A stretch of DNA of 33,127 nt from Candidatus Avibacteroides excrementipullorum (GCA_018711405.1 DVIH01000091.1:1-33127), one strand, 5' to 3'; counted from the stretch's first letter, positions 15,231 to 23,774 are shown. Translations and numbers: made by a program. Notes: generated from the sequence alone by a model not told the origin.

Positions 15231-16505
15231 ATGAGAACAATAGAAGGTCATGACGTGAAGATATTCACCGACAACATAGAAGACTGTGCGGTGGAGCAGA
15301 TAGAGAGACTGATGTCGGTAGGCGCATTCGGCGGATGCAAGGTCAGGATTATGCCCGATGTACATGCGGGTGCAGGTTGCGTGATAGGCTTCACCGGCGA
15401 TTTGGGCGACAAGGTGATTCCCAACATTGTAGGCGTGGATATAGGGTGCGGCATATTCGTACAGCCGTTCCGCCCGGCTGGGACGATAGATTTCCATGCT
15501 CTCAACGAGTACATACTCCATGCCATCCCATCGGGCAGGGATTTTCGCGGGCAGGAATATCTGCCGCTTCCGCAAAAATATATGGACGGATACCGCGAGG
15601 CGAAAGACATCATGAAACAGTTGCTCTGCTATCGCGAACTGTCGGACACCAAGCGGCTCAAAAACTCCATAGGTACGCTGGGCGGCGGCAATCACTTCAT
15701 AGAGCTCGACAAAGACCGTTGCGGCATGTCTTATCTGACGGTACATACCGGAAGCCGCAATCTGGGCAAGCAGGTGGCGCAGATTTATCAGAAGCTCGCC
15801 GTGAAATGTCAGTCGGGCTGGGATGAACTGCTTGAAGAGCAAAACCGCCTGATAGCCGAATACAAGCAGGCGGGCAGGAAGTCGGAGTTGCAGGAGGTGA
15901 TACGCAATCTGCACAACTCGTTCAAAATGCGTAAACCGGCCATACCTGCCGAGCTGTGCTATCTGGAGAAGGCTTGCCGCGAATCGTATCTGCACGACAT
16001 GAGGCTGTGCCAGCGTTGGGCCAAGATAAACCGCCGCATGATAGCGGGACTTATCATGGACTGGCTTGCGGCGCAAGGATGCGTGGACATGGCGGAAACG
16101 GAATATGCAGGACTGGCGTTCGAGAGCGTACACAACTACATTGGCGATGACAACATCATCCGCAAGGGGGCCATTTCGGCGCGCGAGGGCGAAAAATGCA
16201 TCATTCCTCTGAACATGCGCGACGGTTCGCTCATCTGCATAGGCAAAGGCAACGAAGACTGGAATTTCTCTGCTCCGCACGGTGCCGGGCGCGTAATGAG
16301 CCGCAGGCAGGCTTTGGAAAGCATCAGTATGGAGGAGTACAGGCATTCTATGGACGGCATCTACAGCGAGAGTGTCTCCGAGCAGACCAAAGACGAGTCG
16401 CCCATGGTCTACAAGCCTAAAGACGAAATCATGGCCAACATCCGCGATACGGTGACTGTAGTGAATGTGATAACTCCCGTCTACAATTTCAAGGCAGCCG
16501 AGTGA
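15231..16505 (+). CDS. rtcB: RtcB-family RNA ligase
   Basis: RtcB joins RNA ends carrying a 2',3'-cyclic phosphate or 3'-phosphate to a 5'-OH, using GTP and Mn2+ through a covalent histidine-GMP. The 424 residues keep all metal ligands and the nucleophile: PDVHAG, GVDIGCG (D70, C73), GGGNHF (H155), VHTGSRN (H172), HNYIG (H301), the SAREG and PLNMRDGS loops, and APHGAGR with H350 as the guanylylated residue. The length is somewhat shorter than the archaeal tRNA-splicing form (about 480), in line with the bacterial repair branch. It has no archease partner gene in this window. The upstream phosphoesterases and the downstream WYL regulator make an RNA-damage repair group plausible; this is inference. 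Confidence 0.93.
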   Translation: MRTIEGHDVKIFTDNIEDCAVEQIERLMSVGAFGGCKVRIMPDVHAGAGCVIGFTGDLGDKVIPNIVGVDIGCGIFVQPFRPAGTIDFHALNEYILHAIPSGRDFRGQEYLPLPQKYMDGYREAKDIMKQLLCYRELSDTKRLKNSIGTLGGGNHFIELDKDRCGMSYLTVHTGSRNLGKQVAQIYQKLAVKCQSGWDELLEEQNRLIAEYKQAGRKSELQEVIRNLHNSFKMRKPAIPAELCYLEKACRESYLHDMRLCQRWAKINRRMIAGLIMDWLAAQGCVDMAETEYAGLAFESVHNYIGDDNIIRKGAISAREGEKCIIPLNMRDGSLICIGKGNEDWNFSAPHGAGRVMSRRQALESISMEEYRHSMDGIYSESVSEQTKDESPMVYKPKDEIMANIRDTVTVVNVITPVYNFKAAE

Positions 16506-16716
16506 GCTGCCTGTATTTTTTCCTTGTTTTTTCTTTACCCTGTGCTTCGATTTGGCACATCTATGCCCGACATTTGCAGCATGAGACCGGCAATGCGCTG
16601 CGGCGGCAGCGAGCCTGTTGTCATCTCTTGCGAGGTCTCGAGAGGTGGATTTGCCGGAATGTTCTAACCTTTTTATACCATATTTAGCATGTACGGCTTT
16701 GGTCCGTATGATGCAT

Positions 16717-16755
16717 GGCGGCGATGTCTTGTGGCAAGGTCTCGCCGCCTTTTTT
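16717..16755 (+). terminator. Rho-independent terminator downstream of rtcB
   Basis: GGCGGCGA (16717-16724) pairs with TCGCCGCC (16742-16749), with an inner CTTG/CAAG stem in the loop, and is followed by a six-T run. It lies 212 bases after the rtcB stop, so the rtcB transcript has a long 3' region. Confidence 0.7.
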
Positions 16756-16767
16756 ATGGCCGGCGAA

Positions 16768-16863
16768 GATGTACGCCATCTTTGTCCGGGATGTGCGCCA
16801 TCCCCGCCGGGGATCGGCTCGGTCTTGCCCGAAGATGGCGCACATCCCCGCCGGGGCGAAAAA
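16768..16863 (+). repeat. Dispersed palindromic intergenic element, copy 2
   Basis: It has GATGTACGCCATC (16768-16780), GGGATGTGCGCCATC (16788-16802) and its inverse GATGGCGCACATCCC (16834-16848), with GATCGGCTCGGTCTTGCCCGAA in between and the end CCGGGGCGAAAAA. The middle-to-end part is almost identical to copy 3 at 32841-32897. Confidence 0.85.
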
Positions 16864-16966
16864 CGGCTCTTCGGCAAGTGTATTTCGCTACGTCTTGCAG
16901 ATAATGCGCGACATGTGCTTTGAAATGGCAGATGTTTTCCGTAGATTTGCAGAAAACATTTTAATT

Positions 16967-16973
16967 GAGGAGG
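16967..16973 (+). promoter_or_regulatory. Strong Shine-Dalgarno site that sets the WYL start
   Basis: GAGGAGG ends six bases before the ATG at 16980. This favours 16980 over the in-frame TTG at 16965. Such sites are uncommon in this genome type. Confidence 0.7.
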
Positions 16974-16979
16974 ATACGT

Positions 16980-17903
16980 ATGGCAAATGATTTGTTCAAT
17001 AAGTACATCTGGCTGGTCGATACCATTTACCGCAGCGGTAAAATAACGTTCAAGGACATTAACAAGCGTTGGCTGAGGTCATCGCTGAGCGGAGGCGAGG
17101 ATTTGCCTCTGAAGACGTTCCACAACTGGCGGCGCGAGATAGAGCAGATTTTCGACATCAACATAGAGTGTCGGCGCAGGGGAGGCTATCATTATTACAT
17201 AGAGAATGCAGACGATATGGAGCAGGGCGGCATACGCAACTGGCTGCTCAATACGTTTGCCGTGAACAATCTGATAAACGAGAGCCATCACCTGAAGCGG
17301 AGGATTCTGTTTGAGGAAATACCTTCGGGACGCCGATTTCTCACTCCCGTCATAGAGGCGATGCGCGACGGGCTTGAGATAGAGTTTTCGTACCAGAGCT
17401 ATTGGCATGACGGGCGCACCTATACCGTGCAGCCTTATTGCATCAAGGTGTTCAGGCAGCGTTGGTATGTGCTTGGCTTTTGCAAGGAACGCGATGCCTT
17501 GCGCCTTTTCTCGCTCGACAGGATTGTCGGGCTGAAAACTACCGATGTGAAATTCAAATATCCGAAGGATTTTGACCCGGTGGCATACTTTGCCGACAGT
17601 TTCGGTATCATTATGAGCGGGGAAAAGGTAGAGACTGTCCGTCTGAAAGCCAATGACGTGCAACGTCTGTATCTGAGGGCTTTGCCCCTGCATCATTCGC
17701 AGCAGGAGGTGGAGACGGGAGAGTGGCATTCGGTGTTTGAGTACCGCATGAGGCCGTCTTTCGACCTGAAGCAGGAGATACTGTCTATGGGTGCGAGCGT
17801 GGAGGTCTTGTCTCCTGCATGGTTTCGCAACGAGGTGGCCGGAGAGTTGCGCAAGATGTCGGGGATGTATGGGGAGCGAGAGAAGGGTAATAGTGTTATG
17901 TAA
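16980..17903 (+). CDS. WYL-domain transcriptional regulator
   Basis: 307 residues. The N-terminal 85 or so form a winged-helix-like region (DTIYRSGKITFKDINKRW...LPLKTFHNWRREIEQIFDI), followed by a WYL sandwich at about 130-200 with the RQRWYVLGFCKERDALRLFSLDRI core, and a C-terminal WCX-type extension (VRLKANDVQRLYLRALPLH...). WYL regulators bind a ligand, often nucleic acid or a nucleotide, and commonly repress DNA-repair or defence genes (for example BrxR and CapW). The stop overlaps the convergent specificity gene by eight bases, leaving no room for a terminator, so transcription of the two may interfere. Its own target is not visible. The two nearby systems, the restriction unit and rtcB, are the natural candidates. 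Confidence 0.85.
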   Translation: MANDLFNKYIWLVDTIYRSGKITFKDINKRWLRSSLSGGEDLPLKTFHNWRREIEQIFDINIECRRRGGYHYYIENADDMEQGGIRNWLLNTFAVNNLINESHHLKRRILFEEIPSGRRFLTPVIEAMRDGLEIEFSYQSYWHDGRTYTVQPYCIKVFRQRWYVLGFCKERDALRLFSLDRIVGLKTTDVKFKYPKDFDPVAYFADSFGIIMSGEKVETVRLKANDVQRLYLRALPLHHSQQEVETGEWHSVFEYRMRPSFDLKQEILSMGASVEVLSPAWFRNEVAGELRKMSGMYGEREKGNSVM

Positions 17904-20043
17904 TTTTTTCTATCTCTTCTTCAACCATTCGCTTTGCTTCATCCAGCAGGTATCGGCTTTCTTTTCTTAGCTTGAAACTTGACCTGATTTTATCGGCAAT
18001 TTCTTGCTGTATTTGCATAGGCAATATAGGTATGACAACATTTTCTATTTCCGTTGGCTTCCAATGTTGGATGATGGAGCCTCCCGCGTCTCGCTCAGCT
18101 TGTAAGCGCACTATCGGGGAATTGAGTACCAATGTAAGGTAATCGGGCAGCACATCCGTGCTTTTTAATGATAAGTGGAGTATTGCCCCTGATGTGATGG
18201 CATCAAGGGGTTCGTCCACTTTGTAGGCTATGCCGACACTTCCGTCTTTTGAAAGTAGTATGGTGTTTTTCTGCGGGCGTATCACATTGTGGTAATCTTC
18301 TGCATTCAGATGTATGGTCGTATCAGATAATCCGAACTTTGACAGGTCGGAAACCCTGATAAACGGCACGCCTGTTTCTCTGTAAGCATCACTGCCAGGC
18401 TCAATGGATTTGCGTATGTCCGTCAGTTCCCCGATTGTGGATGTTGTAAATTCACTCAAATGAGAAAACAGGTAATCATACTTGGGTTGGTAATATTCTG
18501 CATCAAGCCGTCCGCTTGACAAGAAACTATCTGATAGTTTCTTACTGGTTTTGACGGTTTTATGCTCTTTTTCATTTGCAGGAAACACTCCAATTTCAGC
18601 AAGTAATAACCATGAGGCGAATCTTTCTTCTTGGATGGATTGTGTTTGTAGTTTATTGATTATCAGTAAATTACCCCCCCCCGTTTCTATTGCTCGCTCT
18701 ACTGTAAGCTTCGCATTTTCAAGCAGTTGCATGGCTTCTTTTCGCAAGGCGAAACTCCTTTGCACGTGTCGGGCTATCTCGTCCTGCACTTCTTGTCGAA
18801 TGATGGGAACGGGCAGCTTCTCCAATTCAGGCTTGCTAATGGCGGTGAGAATTGTACCCGAACAACCTTTCTTCATTAACTGCTGCATGGGCAACGATTT
18901 GAAAAGCGTCAGCAATGTTTCGGGATTGAGCTTGGAGGATTGCAGTACATAAAAGCCTGTGGAGCATAACGCACCTTCGTAATCTTCTGTAACCAATGCG
19001 CAGCTTTCCAAAGAACCCTCAATCGAGGAAATTATCACATCGCCTTGATGCACCATGCGTCTTGCACGGGTAGGCAGGTTTTCTCCGTCTTGAATGTCGC
19101 ATCCCGTTATCTCACCCGATTTGCCGATGTTGGCAAGTTCAATGTACTTATAGCGCACACCCGCTTCGGGTGTATAATTGGTGTCCTTGATGTCACAAGC
19201 ATCACCTAATGGCTCATAACCACTGGCATAGGATTGCATAAGCCTGCAATAGTCCTCATATTTCGGCAAGTAATACTCTGCGTCAAAGCGTCCTGTTTCA
19301 AGGAAAGACTCTTTCAAAGTCTTGACATTGTATGCGTCAGGATTGGCGGCAAAGTCGGTCATGCCTAAGCATTCCAAAAAATATTTCTCAACAGCTGAAT
19401 ATACACACTCCGATTGTTCTAATTTCTCAAAAGCAGAATACGTAAGTTGCTCTATTTCATTGTTGAGTTTTTGGGAGAAAATCGGCAAAGTGATTTCTCT
19501 AAACTTGGCAGGACTAAAATTAGCTTGATTGCCAACCATTGAGTATTTTTCAATTTCTATACGCCCGTACTTTGAATTAAGATAGGCGACTAACGTAGCC
19601 GAATTTATGATATTCAAATTGGGGCGCACACGAAACAAATATGAGGCAAAAGCATACTTGTAATCTTTAGGAACAAGCGCACTTTTTCCTACCAACTTGG
19701 GATTTCCATTTGTTCGACAAATCAGTACATCGTTCTTTTTAAGCTCTAAAGATTGGTATGTATCATAGTCCAATAAATTACAATATTTTGCAGGAGCAGA
19801 GATAAACGAACTATTATATTCGTTAAGCCTAAGAACTGGATAGCCTAATCTATCTTCATTCAATTCTTTTGATGTACCATATTGTGAGAAAATTATAGCT
19901 TTTGAAGCACTGATTGTATTAGAGAAAGGTAATGAATCGGAATTGTAAAACTCTGCTTCCATTCTCATAATACCAGATTGATATACTTCTGTTAATGGTA
20001 TTTCTTTTACTTTCAGCCCCTCCAACAAAGCCTTGTACTTCAC
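17896..20043 (-). CDS. hsdS: Restriction-modification specificity protein with three target-recognition domains and a G9 tract
   Basis: 715 residues; start GTG at 20043, overlapping the methyltransferase stop as GTGA. Normal S proteins have two target-recognition domains in about 400-460 residues; this one has three. Each unit opens with the same motif: PLTEVYQSGIMRMEAEFY (16-33), TLKESFLETGRFDAEYY (242-258), KLSDSFLSSGRLDAEYY (502-518). Each closes with a helix. The second closing helix (FALRKEAMQLLENAKLTVERAIE, residues 431-453) matches the true C-terminus of the third (FKLRKESRYLLDEAKRMVEEEIE, residues 690-712), so unit 2 ends where a standard S protein would end. Immediately after it the coding strand has nine G (codons 454-457). 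One added G gives GGG TAA and one lost G gives a TGA four codons later, leaving 457-459 residues with two domains. The gene therefore appears phase-variable. S proteins read the DNA target and set methylation and cutting sites. Confidence 0.88.
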   Translation of the reverse strand: MKYKALLEGLKVKEIPLTEVYQSGIMRMEAEFYNSDSLPFSNTISASKAIIFSQYGTSKELNEDRLGYPVLRLNEYNSSFISAPAKYCNLLDYDTYQSLELKKNDVLICRTNGNPKLVGKSALVPKDYKYAFASYLFRVRPNLNIINSATLVAYLNSKYGRIEIEKYSMVGNQANFSPAKFREITLPIFSQKLNNEIEQLTYSAFEKLEQSECVYSAVEKYFLECLGMTDFAANPDAYNVKTLKESFLETGRFDAEYYLPKYEDYCRLMQSYASGYEPLGDACDIKDTNYTPEAGVRYKYIELANIGKSGEITGCDIQDGENLPTRARRMVHQGDVIISSIEGSLESCALVTEDYEGALCSTGFYVLQSSKLNPETLLTLFKSLPMQQLMKKGCSGTILTAISKPELEKLPVPIIRQEVQDEIARHVQRSFALRKEAMQLLENAKLTVERAIETGGGNLLIINKLQTQSIQEERFASWLLLAEIGVFPANEKEHKTVKTSKKLSDSFLSSGRLDAEYYQPKYDYLFSHLSEFTTSTIGELTDIRKSIEPGSDAYRETGVPFIRVSDLSKFGLSDTTIHLNAEDYHNVIRPQKNTILLSKDGSVGIAYKVDEPLDAITSGAILHLSLKSTDVLPDYLTLVLNSPIVRLQAERDAGGSIIQHWKPTEIENVVIPILPMQIQQEIADKIRSSFKLRKESRYLLDEAKRMVEEEIEKIT
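18674..18682 (-). repeat. Homopolymeric tract G9 on the coding strand of the S gene (slippage site)
   Basis: Nine C on the plus strand (G on the coding strand) at codons 454-457, exactly at the junction of recognition domains 2 and 3. Both shifted frames stop within one to four codons. I noticed no other homopolymer this long in the restriction genes. Confidence 0.85.
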
Positions 20044-22181
20044 TTCGTCAAAGGGGCATCCGCGAAAAAAGACAAGCCCTCTTTCTTCGCAAATTCGGCA
20101 AAAGCCTCGGCTATGCCGTCTTGCGTCAATCCGTCATGGTTGAACAAGTCATGCTTCACAATCAGATGTCCGTGTGTGTCAAGCAGCGGCACGTTGTTTC
20201 CATCTTCATCTGTTGTATTCCGATAAATTTTGTCACCGCTGTTGTCCTTGCTTGGTTCTTGCATGGTGGCAAAGAAGATGTTGTAATCATCCACTTTCGG
20301 GCAAAGCACGTCATCCCATTTCTGAACGAACAAGACGCTTGTTTTCGTGCCTGTGTGCGGTTTGAACACGTTGCCATGCAATCCCACAACGGCAAGTATG
20401 CGGCAGCGGTCGGCAATGTATTCACGCAACGCCTTGTCGCTGCTGTTGTTGAAGCGACCTTGCGGCAAGACTATCGCCATGCGTCCGCCCGGTTTCAGGA
20501 AGTCAATGTTACGCTCCACAAACAATACATCACGGCTCATATTGGAAGCCTGTTTCAATTTCGTTTTGCGGAACGTGCCGTCTGCCATTTGGTAAACCGT
20601 TTCGCCGCTGTTTGCCAATGCTTCGGGGAATGTAGGTTCTCCTTTGGCAATCATTGCCCCTTGTGGCGCATTTTTCAGCTTTTCCAATGAGACGCTCTGC
20701 GCTAATTCATATTTAGCGAGAATTCGTGTTTGCTTTTCATCTCCTGCAAAAGGAGGGTTAGCCATTACAATGTCGAATTTAAAATCCCTATAACTGTTTT
20801 TGTCAGCACGTAATTTCTTAAACTTGAACCAGCCCTCAGAATAAGTTTCGAGCCATCCGGGTTTATTTACAAAATCTTGTTCCCATCGTTCATAGTCAAG
20901 TGTATTCAGGTGCATTACGTTTGTCTGACCATCACCTGCAATCAGATTAAGCGTTCTTGCCACACGTACAGCCTTTTCGTCAAAGTCAATGGCAAACACA
21001 TTGTTTTGTACATAGTCTGTACATTCTGCCGGTTTCTTTTCTAAAGTAAACAAATGACTACGTTTCAATCCTTTTGCTTCCAAAATATTTTGCCATACAT
21101 AGAAAATTGTGTGGACGGGGAATCCACAACTGCCAGCTGCCGTGTCTATCATTTTCTCATCCGCTTTCGGGTTGAGCATCTTCACGCACATATCTATTAC
21201 ATATCGTGGGGTAAAATATTGACCTTTTTCACCCTTCTGACTTTTAGACATCAAATATTCAAAGGCTTCATCTACAACTTCCAAATTGGAATTAAACAAC
21301 TTTACGTCTTGTAATGAAGCTATGCAGATTGACAAATGCGAAGGCGCAAGTAGGATTTGTTCTTGTGGTGTAAATATACCCTCCCATTTTTCTTTCGCTT
21401 TGTCAAACAAGCCTTGTATTAGCTCATATAGTTCATCTTCTGTATAGCCATAATTCCTAAATTCTAAGTTCCGGTCAGGTTTACGTCCGCTCTCCATTTC
21501 GTCATAGAGTTTGGTGAAGATAAGTTTGAAAACTTCCTCAAACACATCCACGCCAGCACTTGTCAAGATTTCATCTTCCATTTCCAAAATCAAATCTTTC
21601 AAAGACTTCCTTTCATTGACCAACTTATCTTTCTTGATAAGGTCGGCAATCTTCCATCGCTCAGAAAGGATGTCCGAAAGTTTTTGGTCGGCACGGGGGA
21701 GCATGCTCAAATCCTCAAAATAATTCGGGTCTTTACGATGATAGTAAGATATCTGTCGCCCATTGCTCCATACCCCGATGGGCGCACCTGTTGCGTTGCA
21801 ATAGCTTTTCAGTTGTTCCTTGCCGTCTTTCAGCTTCGGCTTCTTCAATTCCACAATGATATACGGACTTGTGGTTTGCTGCTTGTCGAAAACAACAATG
21901 TCAGCCCGTTTCTTTTCCCTGCCGAATGTCACTTCAAATTCAAGTGCTATTCTTGAAACGGGGTAGCCTAAATCCTGCGTAAGTACCAACAGATATAATT
22001 GGCGTACTATTTCTTCGGGAGTCAATTTTATTTCTTTCTTACGTACCAAGCACGTAAGGTAATAGTCCACTCCTTTCTTCGTTGTCCGTTCTGTTACACG
22101 GTTTGCCAACTCTGAGATTTGATTTTCCGAAAACAGGCTGAGTTCATACTCCGTGCCTTTGATTATATCTGTCAGTTTCAT
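20040..22181 (-). CDS. Fused restriction nuclease and adenine-N6 methyltransferase (type IIB/IIG-like or type I M-like)
   Basis: 713 residues with a nuclease domain fused to a methyltransferase. Residues about 55-150 resemble the HsdR N-terminal nuclease: FEVTFGREKKRADIVVF (D94) followed by YIIVELKKP (E111, K113), a PD-(D/E)xK active site. A helical M-type N-terminal region follows, then the methyltransferase with motif I DTAAGSCGF (346-354) and motif IV IVMANPPF (471-478), the NPPF form used on adenine. GEKGQYFTPR (317-326) is the standard lead-in to motif I. With a separate S protein and no HsdR gene in the window, the arrangement is like BcgI, where one chain cuts and methylates and a second reads the target. 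It could also be a type I M protein whose N-terminal nuclease-like domain is not a restriction nuclease. It overlaps the S gene by four bases. AT-richer than the hut genes, which fits acquisition by transfer. Confidence 0.85.
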   Translation of the reverse strand: MKLTDIIKGTEYELSLFSENQISELANRVTERTTKKGVDYYLTCLVRKKEIKLTPEEIVRQLYLLVLTQDLGYPVSRIALEFEVTFGREKKRADIVVFDKQQTTSPYIIVELKKPKLKDGKEQLKSYCNATGAPIGVWSNGRQISYYHRKDPNYFEDLSMLPRADQKLSDILSERWKIADLIKKDKLVNERKSLKDLILEMEDEILTSAGVDVFEEVFKLIFTKLYDEMESGRKPDRNLEFRNYGYTEDELYELIQGLFDKAKEKWEGIFTPQEQILLAPSHLSICIASLQDVKLFNSNLEVVDEAFEYLMSKSQKGEKGQYFTPRYVIDMCVKMLNPKADEKMIDTAAGSCGFPVHTIFYVWQNILEAKGLKRSHLFTLEKKPAECTDYVQNNVFAIDFDEKAVRVARTLNLIAGDGQTNVMHLNTLDYERWEQDFVNKPGWLETYSEGWFKFKKLRADKNSYRDFKFDIVMANPPFAGDEKQTRILAKYELAQSVSLEKLKNAPQGAMIAKGEPTFPEALANSGETVYQMADGTFRKTKLKQASNMSRDVLFVERNIDFLKPGGRMAIVLPQGRFNNSSDKALREYIADRCRILAVVGLHGNVFKPHTGTKTSVLFVQKWDDVLCPKVDDYNIFFATMQEPSKDNSGDKIYRNTTDEDGNNVPLLDTHGHLIVKHDLFNHDGLTQDGIAEAFAEFAKKEGLSFFADAPLTK

Positions 22182-22221
22182 CTTGTTAAATTTCGTCTAT
22201 TATTGGGATTGTAAAGGTATA

Positions 22222-22259
22222 AAAAATAAAAAAAGCAGGGAACGGCTCCCTGCTTTTTT
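22222..22259 (-). terminator. Terminator after hutH (bidirectional)
   Basis: AGCAGGGA (22234-22241) pairs with TCCCTGCT (22247-22254) around a five-base loop. On the minus strand a T-rich run follows; on the plus strand a T-run follows as well. It separates the hut operon from the restriction genes. Confidence 0.85.
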
Positions 22260-22277
22260 CATTTATGAGTGGCGGAA

Positions 22278-23774
22278 TCAGCATTCAAAAGGGTTGTTCC
22301 TGATGAACTCTGCCGCTTTTCTGATTTGCTTGTACATTACTACATCGTCTTTCACTGCCGGAACCTCCTTGCGGAAGTCTGCCAATATCTTTTCGAGTAT
22401 GGGAGAAGATTTCTCTGGACGGCGGAACTCCATGGCCTGCGCTGCATTGAGCAGTTCTATGGCGAATATCTGTTCCAGGTTGTCGAGTATCTTGTGCAGC
22501 TTGGTGGCAGCGTTTGCGCCCATGCTCACGTGGTCTTCCTGGTTGTTGCTTGATACGATGGAGTCAGAACTTGCTGCGAAGCAGTACATCTTGTTCTGGC
22601 TCACCATGGCTGCTGCGGCATATTGCGGAATCATGAATCCTGAGTTGAGGCCCGGATTGGCTACGAGGAACTCAGGCAGGTTGCGCAGGCCGAATATCAA
22701 TTGTGCCACACGGCGTTCCGCAATGTTGCCCAGTTCGGAGAGGGCGATTGCGAGGAAGTCGTAGACAATGGCGATGGGCTGTCCATGAAAGTTTCCGCCT
22801 GATATGATAAGGTCTTCTTCGGGGAAGATGGTCGGGTTGTCTGTCACAGAGTTAATCTCACGTTCTACAACGCTCTTGACATAGTTGAAAGCATCTTTCG
22901 TGGCTCCGTGTACCTGCGGTATGCAACGGAATGAATACGGATCCTGCACATGCTCCTTGTGGCGTTTGATGAGTTCGCTGCCTTCCAGCAGATGTCTGAA
23001 CACGCGGCCTGTTTCTATCTGTCCAGGATGCGGACGCATCTGCTGTATGCAGTCATAGAACGGCTCTATGCGTCCGTCGAACGCTTCGAGCGAAATGGCT
23101 GCTATCACGTCTTCCTTTCTGATGAGTTCCGCCGCACGGATGAGGGCATATACGCCGTTGGAGCTCATGAACTGAGTGCCGTTGAGCAGTGCCAGTCCTT
23201 CCTTGCTCTTCAGTCTGATGGGTTTCAGGCCGAGTTCTTCGAGTACCGGTGCCGAGTCTCTCTTTTCGCCTTTGTACCACACCTCTCCTTCGCCGATGAG
23301 GGGCAGGAACAGGTTGGCCAGCGGTGCGAGGTCGCCCGATGCTCCGAGCGAACCGCGATCGTAGACGATGGGCAGCACGCCGTTGTTGTAGAGGTCGAGT
23401 ATCATCTGTACGGTCTCTACCTGCACTCCGCTATGGCCGAGCGAAAGGGCGTGAGCCTTGAGCAGCATCATGATTTTGATGATGGTAGGGTCGAGCGGTG
23501 TGCCTACGCTGCATGCGTGGCTTTTCACGAGGTTTTCCTGCAACTGGCTCAGTTCATCGGGCGATATGCTTTTCTTGCACAGCGAGCCGAAACCGGTTGT
23601 GATGCCGTACAGGGGTTCTTTCTGTCTTTTTACTTTTTCGTCAAGATAGTTTCTGCAATGCTCTATCTTTTCGATGGCTTCTTTTGATAATTCGAGTTTC
23701 GCTCCGGAAGTGATTATTTCGTTCACTTTCTCTATGGTCAGCGGGGCGGGGCTTATCTGGAATGTTTTCATCAT
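22278..23774 (-). CDS. hutH: Histidine ammonia-lyase
   Basis: Removes ammonia from L-histidine to give trans-urocanate, the first step of histidine breakdown. 498 residues from the ATG at 23774, which overlaps the cyclodeaminase stop as ATGA; an upstream in-frame ATG at 23792 lies deeper in that gene. The electrophilic MIO cofactor forms from Ala-Ser-Gly in GSLGASGDLAPLA (145-147 in this numbering). The N-terminal YGITTGFGS and the NGTQFMSSNG segment are also standard for the aromatic amino-acid lyase family, and the length is normal. It is the last gene of the hut operon and is followed by a strong terminator. Confidence 0.95.
   Translation of the reverse strand: MMKTFQISPAPLTIEKVNEIITSGAKLELSKEAIEKIEHCRNYLDEKVKRQKEPLYGITTGFGSLCKKSISPDELSQLQENLVKSHACSVGTPLDPTIIKIMMLLKAHALSLGHSGVQVETVQMILDLYNNGVLPIVYDRGSLGASGDLAPLANLFLPLIGEGEVWYKGEKRDSAPVLEELGLKPIRLKSKEGLALLNGTQFMSSNGVYALIRAAELIRKEDVIAAISLEAFDGRIEPFYDCIQQMRPHPGQIETGRVFRHLLEGSELIKRHKEHVQDPYSFRCIPQVHGATKDAFNYVKSVVEREINSVTDNPTIFPEEDLIISGGNFHGQPIAIVYDFLAIALSELGNIAERRVAQLIFGLRNLPEFLVANPGLNSGFMIPQYAAAAMVSQNKMYCFAASSDSIVSSNNQEDHVSMGANAATKLHKILDNLEQIFAIELLNAAQAMEFRRPEKSSPILEKILADFRKEVPAVKDDVVMYKQIRKAAEFIRNNPFEC

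Larger units (their letters stand above)
16506..16979. other. Gene-free interval between rtcB and the WYL regulator
   Basis: It contains about 200 bases of sequence without a recognisable gene, a terminator (16717-16755), element copy 2 (16768-16863) and the leader of the WYL gene. Open frames across it come from the GC-rich element. Confidence 0.6.

Noticed and set aside
15225-16877. 550-codon open frame on the minus strand opposite rtcB
   Set aside because: It is antisense to a gene with a full catalytic motif set, reads through element copy 2, and its composition (Arg, His, Tyr rich) is that of a shadow frame.
18674-18682. G9 tract as a sequencing error that fused two genes
   Set aside because: Possible, but the nine-G form keeps a 715-codon frame open through a full third recognition domain. 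Reads are needed to settle it; it is kept as a finding.
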